Assembly (NCBI RefSeq): GCF_000426385.1
Contig: NZ_AUFG01000001.1
Span: 186,001 to 250,000, forward strand
DNA length: 64,000 nucleotides
Origin: Arsenicicoccus bolidensis DSM 15745
GTDB lineage: Bacteria; Actinomycetota; Actinomycetes; Actinomycetales; Dermatophilaceae
Direction of reading: 5' to 3'
The position numbers were made by a program, and so were the translations under genes. The notes below the pieces were generated by a model that was not told the DNA's origin, made no database searches, and saw only the letters and a list, made by a program, of their open reading frames with translations. Below are positions 50,387 through 60,575 of this stretch, piece by piece. Each line of letters starts with the position of its first letter. Position 1 is the stretch's first letter.

Positions 50387-52303
50387 ATGATCATCGACAC
50401 CCGCTCCCTCGGTCTGCCCGACGTGATCGTCGAGGCGTTGGAGACGATCCTGGCCGCCACCACCGACACACCCCCTGGGGCCGAGCCGCGCTCGGACTCA
50501 GAGGTGCTGGAGCAGGTCGCCCTGGCCCGCGTGGTGGCGGTCCAACGCCTGACCGGATATCTACAGGCCCTGGCCATCTCCGCCCACGCGGAGCTGCAGG
50601 ACAGCATCGCCACCGAGCTGGGCGCGCTCGCGGGTCCCGACCCGTCCCCGAGCCGGGCTGCCAAGGCCGTCGCGGAGGGCCATCGGGTGGCCGACGCCGA
50701 GATCGTCACCGCCACGGGCCTGGCCTTGCACGAGGTGCAGCGGCGCTCGCGCCTGGCCGCCTCGCCACGCGAGTTCCTGGGGGCGCTGCTGAGCGCGCTG
50801 ACCCATGGCCGCACCACCCTCGAACGCGCCACCGCCGTGCGCGACGACACGGCCGCCCTGCCCGACGAGGCGGCGGAGCGCGTCCTCGACCGAGTCCTCG
50901 CGCCCAAGCACGGGCACGCCCCCGACGACCTCTCGCCCGAGGCGACGCTGAGCCACGCGCGCTTCCTGCGCCGGCTGCGCGAGCGGGTGGTCCACGAGAC
51001 GGCACGGGTGCGCACCGCCGAGGAGGAGCGCACCCGGCGCCTCGAGGAGCGTGACGTGTGGAGCCGGGTCGACGACCACGGCGTGGCCCAGCTCGGCCTC
51101 TCCGGGCACCCGGATCAGGTGGCGGCGGCCAAGGGCCGGATCGACCAGCTCGCCCGGGCCGCCAAGCAGGGCGGCGACTCACGTCGGCTGGCGCAGCTGC
51201 GTGCTGACATCGCTCTGGCCCTGCTCACGCACGGGACGACCACGGCCCGGCCAGGGACCGGAGACGTGATCCAGCCGGAGACCAGGGATCTCCTCCCACC
51301 GACGTCCGGCGCAGCCGCGCCGCAGGGAGCCGATCGGCCGTGGGCACCGGGACCCGGGGGTGGCGATCTCGGCACCCTGGCGGCCAGGTCGGCCCCCGAT
51401 GTGGTTGCCGCAGCGGGCAGCTCGGGTGCCGACGTCACCCCTGCGGCTCCGGACCCGTGGGTGCACCCAGACCCCGGATCTCCGTTCGCCGACCTCATCC
51501 TCCGCGACCACGAGGAGCAGGTCGCCTCCGAGCTGCATCAGCAGAAGGAGCTGGCCGCCGCGGACAGCGAGCGCGCGCGTGCCGCACAGGCTGCGGCCGC
51601 GCAGATCGCCCGCACCGCCGCGGCGCTGGCTGACCTGCGTGCCCCTGCCCACGTCGACGTGCGGGTCGACCTGCTGACCCTGCTCGGCCTGCGCGACGAC
51701 CCGGGATACCTGGATGGCATCGGTCCGATCCCTGCCAAGACCGCGCGCGAGATCGCCCTGCGCACCGACAGCAGGTGGCACCGGCTTGTCCACGACCCCG
51801 TGACGGGCATCCTCTACGACCGCCGCACGGTCTCCTACCACCCCACACCGACGATGCGCGACGACGTCGTGGCCCGTGACCTCACCTGCCGCGCACCCGG
51901 CTGCACCCGCCCCGCCCAGGTGTGCGACCTCGACCACGTGACCCCCTACCCCACGGGTCCGACGAGCCCGGCCAACCTCGTGGCCCTGTGCCGCCACCAC
52001 CACCAGCTCAAGACCCGAGGCCACTGGGACTACCGGCTCGACGGCGAGGGCCGGCTCCACGTGACGACCCGCACGGGACAGCGCGTCGAGGGCGGCGCGC
52101 ACGAGCACCGGGACGCCGACCGTGCTGCCGCTGAGGTGCGTCCAGCACCCGGGCTGGACGAGTGGTCCGGCGGCGAGGGGCCGCGAGGGAGTCTGCCCGG
52201 ACTGCTCGTTCCTGATCTGGCGACATGGCGACACCTCGACCTCGACAAGGTGCGCGCGCTCCGCGCTCGCGGCTTCATCGTCGTCCTGACGCTGGCAGCC
52301 TGA
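50387..52303 (+). CDS. DUF222 protein with C-terminal HNH nuclease domain
   Basis: 638-residue protein of the multicopy actinobacterial DUF222-HNH family. The N-terminal two thirds is helical (DUF222), with a low-complexity Pro/Gly/Ala insert around residues 290-370. The HNH site near residues 500-545 is CRAPGCTRPAQVCDLDHV followed by NLVALCRHHHQLKTRG, with all zinc and catalytic residues kept. These genes are often mobile or repeated, but the function is unsettled. The ATG follows GAAGGGGG. Confidence 0.88.
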   Translation: MIIDTRSLGLPDVIVEALETILAATTDTPPGAEPRSDSEVLEQVALARVVAVQRLTGYLQALAISAHAELQDSIATELGALAGPDPSPSRAAKAVAEGHRVADAEIVTATGLALHEVQRRSRLAASPREFLGALLSALTHGRTTLERATAVRDDTAALPDEAAERVLDRVLAPKHGHAPDDLSPEATLSHARFLRRLRERVVHETARVRTAEEERTRRLEERDVWSRVDDHGVAQLGLSGHPDQVAAAKGRIDQLARAAKQGGDSRRLAQLRADIALALLTHGTTTARPGTGDVIQPETRDLLPPTSGAAAPQGADRPWAPGPGGGDLGTLAARSAPDVVAAAGSSGADVTPAAPDPWVHPDPGSPFADLILRDHEEQVASELHQQKELAAADSERARAAQAAAAQIARTAAALADLRAPAHVDVRVDLLTLLGLRDDPGYLDGIGPIPAKTAREIALRTDSRWHRLVHDPVTGILYDRRTVSYHPTPTMRDDVVARDLTCRAPGCTRPAQVCDLDHVTPYPTGPTSPANLVALCRHHHQLKTRGHWDYRLDGEGRLHVTTRTGQRVEGGAHEHRDADRAAAEVRPAPGLDEWSGGEGPRGSLPGLLVPDLATWRHLDLDKVRALRARGFIVVLTLAA

Positions 52304-52412
52304 AGCGGGGTCCGGATTCACAGGTGACGTCCACCAACCATGGAGATAGGTGCGGCGTCGGAGGGGGTGCAACCGCGTTCCACGCACCACTCAGCCCCGA
52401 AAGGCCCCTGCC

Positions 52413-54146
52413 ATGTCGTCGTCCGACACCCCCGCGTCGCGTCGCTCCACCTCGACGCGATCGATCGCGTCCTCCGCCCTGGTGTCCTCGTCCGTCGTCG
52501 CGACCCTGCTCGCGGGCACGTTCGCTGCCGCACCCGTGGCCCAGGCCTCGTCCCAGGTCGAGCAGGCCCGCCTCCCGCGCGCAGCCGCCGCACCGGTCGT
52601 CGACGGCGAGAACGACGGCCCGCACTCGCCCGTCAACCGCAAGCGCGCCGCCACCACCACCGTCCGGCGGGCCGGTGCGGTCATCCGGGACGTCGACCTG
52701 GGTGACGTGGAGCTGGGCAAGCGCAAGGGACAGTTCCGGTCCCCGGTCCGCGGCGTCCTGGTGACCCCGGACCGTCCGCGCGCCAACGCACCCCTGGTGA
52801 TCATGTCCCACCTCCGCTCGCCCGGCTGCGCCGATGACGTCAGCGCCTTCCCGTGCCCAGGCAAGGACGTGCGATACGACCGCGGCATGACCTACCTGGG
52901 GGAGTCGCTCGCCAAGCAGGGCTACAGCGTGCTCATCCCTGACCTGGCACCGCTGTTCATCGGCATCGGCATGGCCCAGCCCTACGACCAGCAGGCCGGC
53001 TACCGCACGATCGTGGGGCGGCTGCGCGACGAGACGGTGGCCGCCAGCGCGGGGCGCGCGACCGCTTTCGGCAAGGGGCTGAACGGCGCCATCGATGCCC
53101 GTCGCACCGCCTTGATCGTCCACTCCCGCTCGGCCTACGTTGCCGGCCCGCTGGTGCAGGCCTGGTCGCGCAGCAGCTCCCCGATCGTCTCGGTCATGGC
53201 CTACGGCGGCGCGTTCGACGCCCCCGACGACCACGGGCGGTTCACACCGATGATCCCGGACGTCCCGTTCCTCGGGATCGTGGGTGACCGGGACAAGGAC
53301 ACGAAGTTCACGGGCCAGCTCTGGCTCACGCAGCACGCCGGCGCGAGCCGTCGCACCCCGGCCCTGATGAGCGTGGTGCCCGGTCTCGGCCACAACTACG
53401 TCAACCGCGCCCTGTCCTCCACGCGACTCGACGACCGTGCCGGGTGCGACGCCACCTGCCCGGGACCGGCGGCGCACGAGCGCTTCCTCAGCTCGGCCGC
53501 CCGCCAGTGGCTCGACGCCACCGTGCGCCGCACGCGCACGACGCTACCCATGACGGCCGCCGCCCCCCTCCCCACCACCCTCGGTGGCCTGCCCGCTCGC
53601 TGGCTGGCGGTCACCAACGCTCCCCGCGTCAACGCCTACCTCGGCGGGATGCGCGGCTCGATGCGCCCGATCGGCCGCGGCGGCTCGGTGCGGCCCTGCC
53701 TGTACGTCGACCCGATGAATCCTGCCAAGCCCGCCAACGCCTGCCCCGAGCCGCAGCGCGGAGACGTCCAGAACGCGAGCCGCGTCGCTCGCGTCACCGT
53801 CACCCCCTCCGGTGGCGTGCGGGTGGCCGCCAGGACCAGGGGTGTGCGCGAGCTCGTCCTGCAGCTGAGCCCCAACGACGATCGGGCCGACCGACGCGCC
53901 GGCTCCCCGCTGCGGGTGACCGTCCGCACCGCGTCCGGGCGCCCCACCGTCATCGACGTCCCGGCCACCCACCCGGCGCTGCGCAACCGCGCCGGCGCGG
54001 ACGCCAACGGCACCTACGCGATCGGCACGGTCCGCCTGATGATGCCGCGCTCCGTGACTGCGTCGACCGTCACTGGCATCGACCTCACCGGTGGGAGGGC
54101 CTCGAGCAGCCTCGACATCCGGGCGGTGGACCTGGTCACCGGCTGA
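52413..54146 (+). CDS. Secreted alpha/beta-hydrolase-fold protein
   Basis: 577 residues with an N-terminal export signal (hydrophobic stretch about 18-44 ending AAPVAQA). The fold features are visible: VIMSHLRSPGCADD (oxyanion-type loop), nucleophile elbow LIVHSRSAYVAG with Ser238 (both usual glycines replaced), acid in VGDRDKDTKF and histidine in PGLGHNYVN. The C-terminal 170 residues form a separate beta-rich domain I cannot name. It is probably an exported esterase- or cutinase-like enzyme; the substrate is unknown. Its stop codon lies in a 15-bp tandem repeat. Confidence 0.75.
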   Translation: MSSSDTPASRRSTSTRSIASSALVSSSVVATLLAGTFAAAPVAQASSQVEQARLPRAAAAPVVDGENDGPHSPVNRKRAATTTVRRAGAVIRDVDLGDVELGKRKGQFRSPVRGVLVTPDRPRANAPLVIMSHLRSPGCADDVSAFPCPGKDVRYDRGMTYLGESLAKQGYSVLIPDLAPLFIGIGMAQPYDQQAGYRTIVGRLRDETVAASAGRATAFGKGLNGAIDARRTALIVHSRSAYVAGPLVQAWSRSSSPIVSVMAYGGAFDAPDDHGRFTPMIPDVPFLGIVGDRDKDTKFTGQLWLTQHAGASRRTPALMSVVPGLGHNYVNRALSSTRLDDRAGCDATCPGPAAHERFLSSAARQWLDATVRRTRTTLPMTAAAPLPTTLGGLPARWLAVTNAPRVNAYLGGMRGSMRPIGRGGSVRPCLYVDPMNPAKPANACPEPQRGDVQNASRVARVTVTPSGGVRVAARTRGVRELVLQLSPNDDRADRRAGSPLRVTVRTASGRPTVIDVPATHPALRNRAGADANGTYAIGTVRLMMPRSVTASTVTGIDLTGGRASSSLDIRAVDLVTG

Positions 54147-54179
54147 CCTGTCAGTGGCTGAACCGTCACTGGCTGAGTC
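54135..54179 (+). repeat. 15-bp tandem repeat, three copies, spanning a stop codon
   Basis: GTCACCGGCTGA, GTCAGTGGCTGA and GTCACTGGCTGA follow at 15-bp steps (54135, 54150, 54165). The first contains the stop of the secreted hydrolase gene; each copy carries a TGA in the same frame. Confidence 0.85.
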
Positions 54180-54242
54180 CGCCACGCCCCCTCACCGGCC
54201 GCAGCCCTGACCCGCTGACCCCAGCAGGGGGGAGCCAGCGGG

Positions 54243-54860
54243 TCAGTCCAGCAGGCGCTCGATGGTGGCGGGCAGGGCGGCGAGGCTCGGTATGACGCTC
54301 GCCGCTCCCGCCTCCCGCAGCGCTCGGGTGTCGTGGGCCCCGGACACGACGGCGATGCCCAGGACCCCCGCGAGCGACGCGGCGTGCATGTCGGCCACGT
54401 GGTCGCCGACGTAGAACGCCGCGTCCTCCTCGCGCAGCGGGATGGCCTTCTGCTCCCCGAAGTGGTCGCCGTAGTACGCGTCCACCAGCTCGCGCAGGCC
54501 CGCGTCGACCAGCGCCACGTCGACGACGGGGTGGTGCTTGGCGGACACGACCACCGTCCGGAAACCGTTGTCGCGCAACCATTCCAGGGCGTCGCGCGCC
54601 CCGGGCATCGGCCCGGCCTCGCCCGGCCGCTCCTCGTCGTACGCGCGCCGGTAGAGCGGCACGAACTCGGCGGGGTCGGTGCCGGGGGCCACGCGCTGCA
54701 GGATCTCCTCCAGGGGGTAGCCGAACCACGGTGTGAACGCGGTGGGCTGGACGTCGGCGATCCGCATGGTGCGGAAGGCCGAGCGGAAGGACTCCACGAT
54801 GCGTTCGGTGGAGTCCACCAGGGTCTGGTCGAGGTCGAAGCCGACGGTGCGGGTCGTCAT
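54243..54860 (-). CDS. HAD-family phosphatase
   Basis: 205-residue haloacid-dehalogenase-like hydrolase. Motif I is VGFDLDQTLVDST, motif II lies in VVSAKHH, the lysine in GEQKAI and the acidic motif in FYVGDHVADMHAAS. A helical cap lies between. The substrate is unknown. It is divergent from the alpha-glucosidase with only 36 bp between the two start codons. Confidence 0.85.
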   Translation of the reverse strand: MTTRTVGFDLDQTLVDSTERIVESFRSAFRTMRIADVQPTAFTPWFGYPLEEILQRVAPGTDPAEFVPLYRRAYDEERPGEAGPMPGARDALEWLRDNGFRTVVVSAKHHPVVDVALVDAGLRELVDAYYGDHFGEQKAIPLREEDAAFYVGDHVADMHAASLAGVLGIAVVSGAHDTRALREAGAASVIPSLAALPATIERLLD

Positions 54861-54896
54861 ACCCTGATCCTCTCGCACCCGACCGACGGAGGACGC

Positions 54897-56603
54897 ATGC
54901 TGCAGACCGACCTGCCCCGCGACTGGTGGGCCTCGGCCGTGGTCTACCAGATCTATCCCCGCAGCTTCGCCGACAGCGACGGCGACGGCGTGGGCGACCT
55001 GCGCGGCATCATCGGCCGGCTCGACCACCTGCAGCGCCTGGGCGTCGACGTCCTGTGGCTCAGCCCCGTCTATCGCTCGCCCATGGACGACAACGGCTAC
55101 GACATCAGCGACTACCAGGACGTCGACCCGGTGTTCGGGACGTTGGCGGACCTGGACGAGCTGATCGCGGCGGCCCACGAGCGCGGCATACGGCTGCTCA
55201 TGGACCTGGTGGTCAACCACACGAGCGACGAGCACCCGTGGTTCCAGGAGGCACGCTCGAGCCGCCACTCGGACAAGCGCGACTGGTACGTCTGGCGCGA
55301 CGAGCCCAACAACTGGGAGTCCTTCTTCTCCGGGTCGGCCTGGGAGCTGGACGAGGCGACGGGTCAGTACTACCTGCACCTGTTCAGCCGCAAGCAGCCG
55401 GACCTCAACTGGGAGAACCCGCAGGTCCGCGAGGCGGTCTACGCGATGATGCGGTGGTGGCTCGCCCGAGGCGTCGACGGCTTCCGGATGGACGTCATCA
55501 ACCTGATCTCCAAGGTGCCCGGCCTGCCGGACGGCGAGCAGGCGCCGGGCGAGCCCTTCGGCAACGGATTCCCGCTCGTCGCGTGCGGCCCCCGCCTGGA
55601 GGAGTTCCTGCGGGAGATGAACCGGGAGGTCTTCGCATGCCACCCGGACGCCTACCTGACGGTGGGGGAGATGCCGGGGGTGACCGTCGAGCAGGCCCGG
55701 TCCTACACCGATCCCGCCAACGCCGAGGTCGACATGGTCTTCCAGTTCGAGCACGTCGACCTCGACGGTGGGCCGGGCGGCAAGTTCGACGTGCAGCCGC
55801 TCGACATGGCGCGGCTGCGCGAGTCGCTCATGCGCTGGCAGGTGGGCCTCGCCGAGACCGGCTGGAACTCGCTCTACTGGGACAATCACGACCAGCCCCG
55901 CGCCGTCTCCCGGTTCGGGGACGACGATCCCGTATGGCGGGAGCGGTCCGCCAAGACGCTGGCCACCGTCCTGCACCTGCTCCGGGGCACGCCGTACATC
56001 TACCAGGGCGAGGAGCTGGGCATGACCAACAGCCCCTTCGCGACCATCGCCGACTTCCGCGACATCGAGTCGCTCAACTACTTCGAGGCGACCCAGCACG
56101 GGCACGCCGACCCCGAGGCGCTCCTCGAGGGGCTGCGCTACAAGGGCCGCGACAACGCCCGCACCCCGATGCAGTGGGACGACTCGCCGCACGCCGGCTT
56201 CACGACCGGGACGCCGTGGATCGAGGCCAACCCCGGCTACACCGAGATCAACGCGGCGGCGCAGGTCGACGACCCCACCTCGGTCTTCGCGCACTACCAG
56301 CGCCTGATCGCCCTGCGCCACGCCGACCCCCTGGTCGCGCACGGGTCGATCGAGCCGCTGGCCATGGATCACCCTGACCTGTGGACCTACTCGCGGTCGT
56401 ATGACGGCGCGCAGCTGCTCGTCCTGGCGTCGTTCACGCGCGCGCCGCTGCGCGTCCCGGCCGAGCTGCTCGAGGGGTGGGGCGACCTCGAGGACCTGGA
56501 CCCGGTGCTGGCCACGAGCGCCGAGGCCCTCGTGCGTGACCCCGACGGGTCCGCCACCCTCGCGGGGTGGGAGTCAGTCGTCCTGCGCCGCGAGGTGCGC
56601 TGA
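54897..56603 (+). CDS. GH13 alpha-glucosidase (oligo-1,6-glucosidase-like)
   Basis: Cytoplasmic glycoside hydrolase family 13 enzyme, 568 residues. Conserved regions: VVYQIYPRSFADSDGDGVGD at the start, MDLVVNHTSDEHPWF, the nucleophile in DGFRMDVIN, the acid/base Glu in YLTVGEMPG, and YWDNHDQPRAVSRFG. No signal peptide. It probably cleaves short alpha-linked oligosaccharides such as isomaltose, sucrose or trehalose; the exact linkage cannot be read. GGAGGA precedes the ATG. Confidence 0.93.
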   Translation: MLQTDLPRDWWASAVVYQIYPRSFADSDGDGVGDLRGIIGRLDHLQRLGVDVLWLSPVYRSPMDDNGYDISDYQDVDPVFGTLADLDELIAAAHERGIRLLMDLVVNHTSDEHPWFQEARSSRHSDKRDWYVWRDEPNNWESFFSGSAWELDEATGQYYLHLFSRKQPDLNWENPQVREAVYAMMRWWLARGVDGFRMDVINLISKVPGLPDGEQAPGEPFGNGFPLVACGPRLEEFLREMNREVFACHPDAYLTVGEMPGVTVEQARSYTDPANAEVDMVFQFEHVDLDGGPGGKFDVQPLDMARLRESLMRWQVGLAETGWNSLYWDNHDQPRAVSRFGDDDPVWRERSAKTLATVLHLLRGTPYIYQGEELGMTNSPFATIADFRDIESLNYFEATQHGHADPEALLEGLRYKGRDNARTPMQWDDSPHAGFTTGTPWIEANPGYTEINAAAQVDDPTSVFAHYQRLIALRHADPLVAHGSIEPLAMDHPDLWTYSRSYDGAQLLVLASFTRAPLRVPAELLEGWGDLEDLDPVLATSAEALVRDPDGSATLAGWESVVLRREVR

Positions 56604-56614
56604 GGCTCCCCGGG

Positions 56615-57541
56615 TCACTCCACCCGGTCGACCGCGAAGGTGTTGCAGGCCTGCAGGCTGCCCTTGGTGTAGCCGGTCATGAACCAGCGCTGGCGCGCCT
56701 CGGACGAGCCGTGCGTCCAGGACTCGGGGTTGACCTGGCCGGAGCCCATCTTGGACTGGATGTTGTCGTCACCGACCGACTTGGCCGCGGACAGGGCCGA
56801 GTCGATGTCGTCCTGCGTCAGCGGCTTCAGGAAGGGCTGACCGTTGGCACCGGGCACGGTCGAGGCGTCCTTGGCCCACATCCCCGCGAGGCAGTCGGCC
56901 ATGAGCTCGACGCGGACGCCGCCGGACTGCGGACCCTGGGGGTCCTGCTGGGCCTTCTGCAGCAGGCCGAGCTGGTTCTGGATGTGGTGGCCGTACTCGT
57001 GCGCCACGACGTACTCCTGCGCCAGGGCTCCGCTGTCGGCGCCGAAGTCGCGGGTGAGCGTGTTGAAGAAGGACGCGTCGATGTAGACCTTGCGGTCCGA
57101 CGGGCAGTAGAAGGGCCCGACCTGGTTGGACGCCGTGCCGCACGCCGACTGGGTGCGACCGTTGTAGAGGCTCATGTTGGCGGTCGTGTAGTTGCGGCCG
57201 GCCTGCTCGGGCAGGACCTTCTTCCAGTACGCCTCGACGGAGTTCTTGGTGCCGATGACGCGGCACTGCACGTCGTTGTTGGCGTCGGCGCCGGTCTTGC
57301 ACTTGGCGAAGGCGTCGTCGCTGCCGGACGCCTGGGTCTGCTGGGGGCCGGGCTGGGCACCCATCGAGCCGGGATCGATGTTGGCGCCGCCGCACATGTT
57401 GAGCAGCAGCACGACGATCAGACCCAGCAGACCGAGGCCACCGCCACCGCCGATGATCATGCCGCCCGGGCTCATGCCCCCGCCGCCGCTGCCCGAGTCG
57501 ACGCCGGAGGTGTCGAGCTGGGATCCCTCGTTGAAGCTCAT
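56615..57541 (-). CDS. Neutral zinc metallopeptidase (YpfJ-like)
   Basis: Membrane-anchored protein of the putative zinc-peptidase family. It has a Gly-rich N-terminus, one membrane span (about 34-50), and the zinc motif HEYGHH at 181-186; conserved downstream features are RVELMADCLAGMWA and the C-terminal WFMTGYTKGSLQACNTF. Length 308 fits. The function in bacteria is not established. It is convergent with the GH13 gene and divergent from the ABC-F gene. Confidence 0.9.
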   Translation of the reverse strand: MSFNEGSQLDTSGVDSGSGGGGMSPGGMIIGGGGGLGLLGLIVVLLLNMCGGANIDPGSMGAQPGPQQTQASGSDDAFAKCKTGADANNDVQCRVIGTKNSVEAYWKKVLPEQAGRNYTTANMSLYNGRTQSACGTASNQVGPFYCPSDRKVYIDASFFNTLTRDFGADSGALAQEYVVAHEYGHHIQNQLGLLQKAQQDPQGPQSGGVRVELMADCLAGMWAKDASTVPGANGQPFLKPLTQDDIDSALSAAKSVGDDNIQSKMGSGQVNPESWTHGSSEARQRWFMTGYTKGSLQACNTFAVDRVE

Positions 57542-57716
57542 CCTTGCTCCTGACTCGTGATCGTCCGCCGCCCTGACGTGGGGGATCGCGTTGGGGGCGG
57601 GCCGAAACCTGCCCGTAGACTAACCCGGTTGCCCCGCGGAGACGGGGCGTTCGGGGGCGGTTCACCGCCGACCTGATACCCACCACCGCACCACCTATCC
57701 CGAGGGGCCCTGCCAC

Positions 57717-59315
<1,599 letters not shown>

Positions 59316-59384
59316 GCCGAGGGCGGCTCGCGCGCGTCGGCCCGGTCCGTGCGGTCGACCGCCGGGCCTGCGACCATCGGGGAC

Positions 59385-60575
59385 ATGCGTTCCTACTGCG
59401 CCCTGTATGTCGACGCCGGCTACCTGCTCTCCTCCAGCGCGACGCGCGTCACCGGCACCTCGCTGCGGGGAGGCGTCCGCGTCGACCACCAGGCGCTCAT
59501 CGAGCGGTTGCTGGCGCAGGTCGAGGACGACAGCGGGCTCCCGCTCCTGCGCGTCAACTGGTACGACTCCGGCGGGAACGTCAACGGCGCCCCCAGCTCG
59601 TCGCAGCTCGCCATCGGCATGCTGCCGCGGGTCAAGCTGCGGCTCGGGCGGCTGTCGCCGGCGGGAGAGCAGAAGGGCGTCGACCTGCGCCTCGGCCTGG
59701 ACCTGGTGACGCACGCCCGCAACCGGATCGTCGACGTGATGTATCTCCTCTGCGGTGACGACGACCTGACCGAGGCCGTCGAGGAGGCCCAGGGGCACGG
59801 GGTGCAGGTCATCCTCGTCGGGGTGCCGGACGCGGAGGGTCGCCCGCACGCGGTGGCCCGGCACCTGCAGCGCGAGGCCGACGGCCTGATCCTCGTGGAC
59901 ACCGCCGCGATCGACGACACCGTCCATCGGGCCCCGCCGTTCGAGCCCCGACCGGCGGCCGCGGGGCCGGTCCCTGATCCGGCCCTTGATCCGATCCCTG
60001 ATCCGATCCATGATCCGACCCCCGGCCCGATCCCCGGCCCTGGTCACGTCCCCGACCAGGTCGCCGCCTCGACGGAGGCCCCCTGCCCCTCGCCGGCCGA
60101 CCTCGCCGCGCGCCCCCGGCCCGCCGGCGGGACAGCTCCGAGCCACACCTCCACGTCCTCGAGCTCCTCGACGTCCACGGCCTCTCCGATGTCTTCGACG
60201 TCTCCGACGTCCCCCACGTCCCCGACGCCTTCGCGAGCGGCGTCCCCCGACGTGGCCCGCTCGTCCCTCGTCTACTCCTCGACCACGGGGCGGTCCTCCG
60301 AGCCGCACCTCCCCGCGCCCCTGGAGGCGACCCCGGAGCAGATCGAGGAGGTATGCCGCAGCGTCATCCGCACCTGGCGCGCCTCCGCCACCGAGGCCCA
60401 GCACCAGGCGTTGTTCGCGGGGCGGCCGACCATCCCCTCCGACGTCGACCGGGCGCTGCTCATGGACCTGTCCGCCCGGCTCGGCGTCTACGAGATCATC
60501 GAGTCCGACCGGCTCACCCTGAGGCACCGCTTCTGGGACGTCGCCGAGGAGCTGGTCGGGAGGACGACCTCATGA
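59385..60575 (+). CDS. NYN-domain protein with a repetitive linker
   Basis: 396 residues. The N-terminal 180 form a NYN/PIN-like RNase domain (ALYVDAGYLL, then KGVDLRLGLDLVTHAR and LLCGDDDLTEAVEEA with the acidic residues). Residues about 196-230 are a proline repeat (PDP-ALDP-IPDP-IHDP type) encoded by four 12-bp DNA repeats, followed by a Ser/Thr/Pro-rich tract to about 310. The last 80 residues are a conserved helical domain I cannot name (EQIEEVCRSVIRTWRAS, LLMDLSARLGVY). It probably acts on RNA. Its stop overlaps the next start. Confidence 0.85.
   Translation: MRSYCALYVDAGYLLSSSATRVTGTSLRGGVRVDHQALIERLLAQVEDDSGLPLLRVNWYDSGGNVNGAPSSSQLAIGMLPRVKLRLGRLSPAGEQKGVDLRLGLDLVTHARNRIVDVMYLLCGDDDLTEAVEEAQGHGVQVILVGVPDAEGRPHAVARHLQREADGLILVDTAAIDDTVHRAPPFEPRPAAAGPVPDPALDPIPDPIHDPTPGPIPGPGHVPDQVAASTEAPCPSPADLAARPRPAGGTAPSHTSTSSSSSTSTASPMSSTSPTSPTSPTPSRAASPDVARSSLVYSSTTGRSSEPHLPAPLEATPEQIEEVCRSVIRTWRASATEAQHQALFAGRPTIPSDVDRALLMDLSARLGVYEIIESDRLTLRHRFWDVAEELVGRTTS
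59973..60020 (+). repeat. 12-bp in-frame tandem repeat, four copies, in the NYN linker
   Basis: CCCTGATCCGGC and three close copies follow head to tail. Each 12-bp unit encodes the four-residue proline/aspartate repeat of the linker, so the repeat count can change without a frameshift. Confidence 0.9.

Noticed and set aside
50387-52303. Homing endonuclease or intein
   Set aside because: DUF222-HNH proteins are ordinary multicopy actinobacterial genes; no interrupted host gene, intron or splice-type junction is visible.
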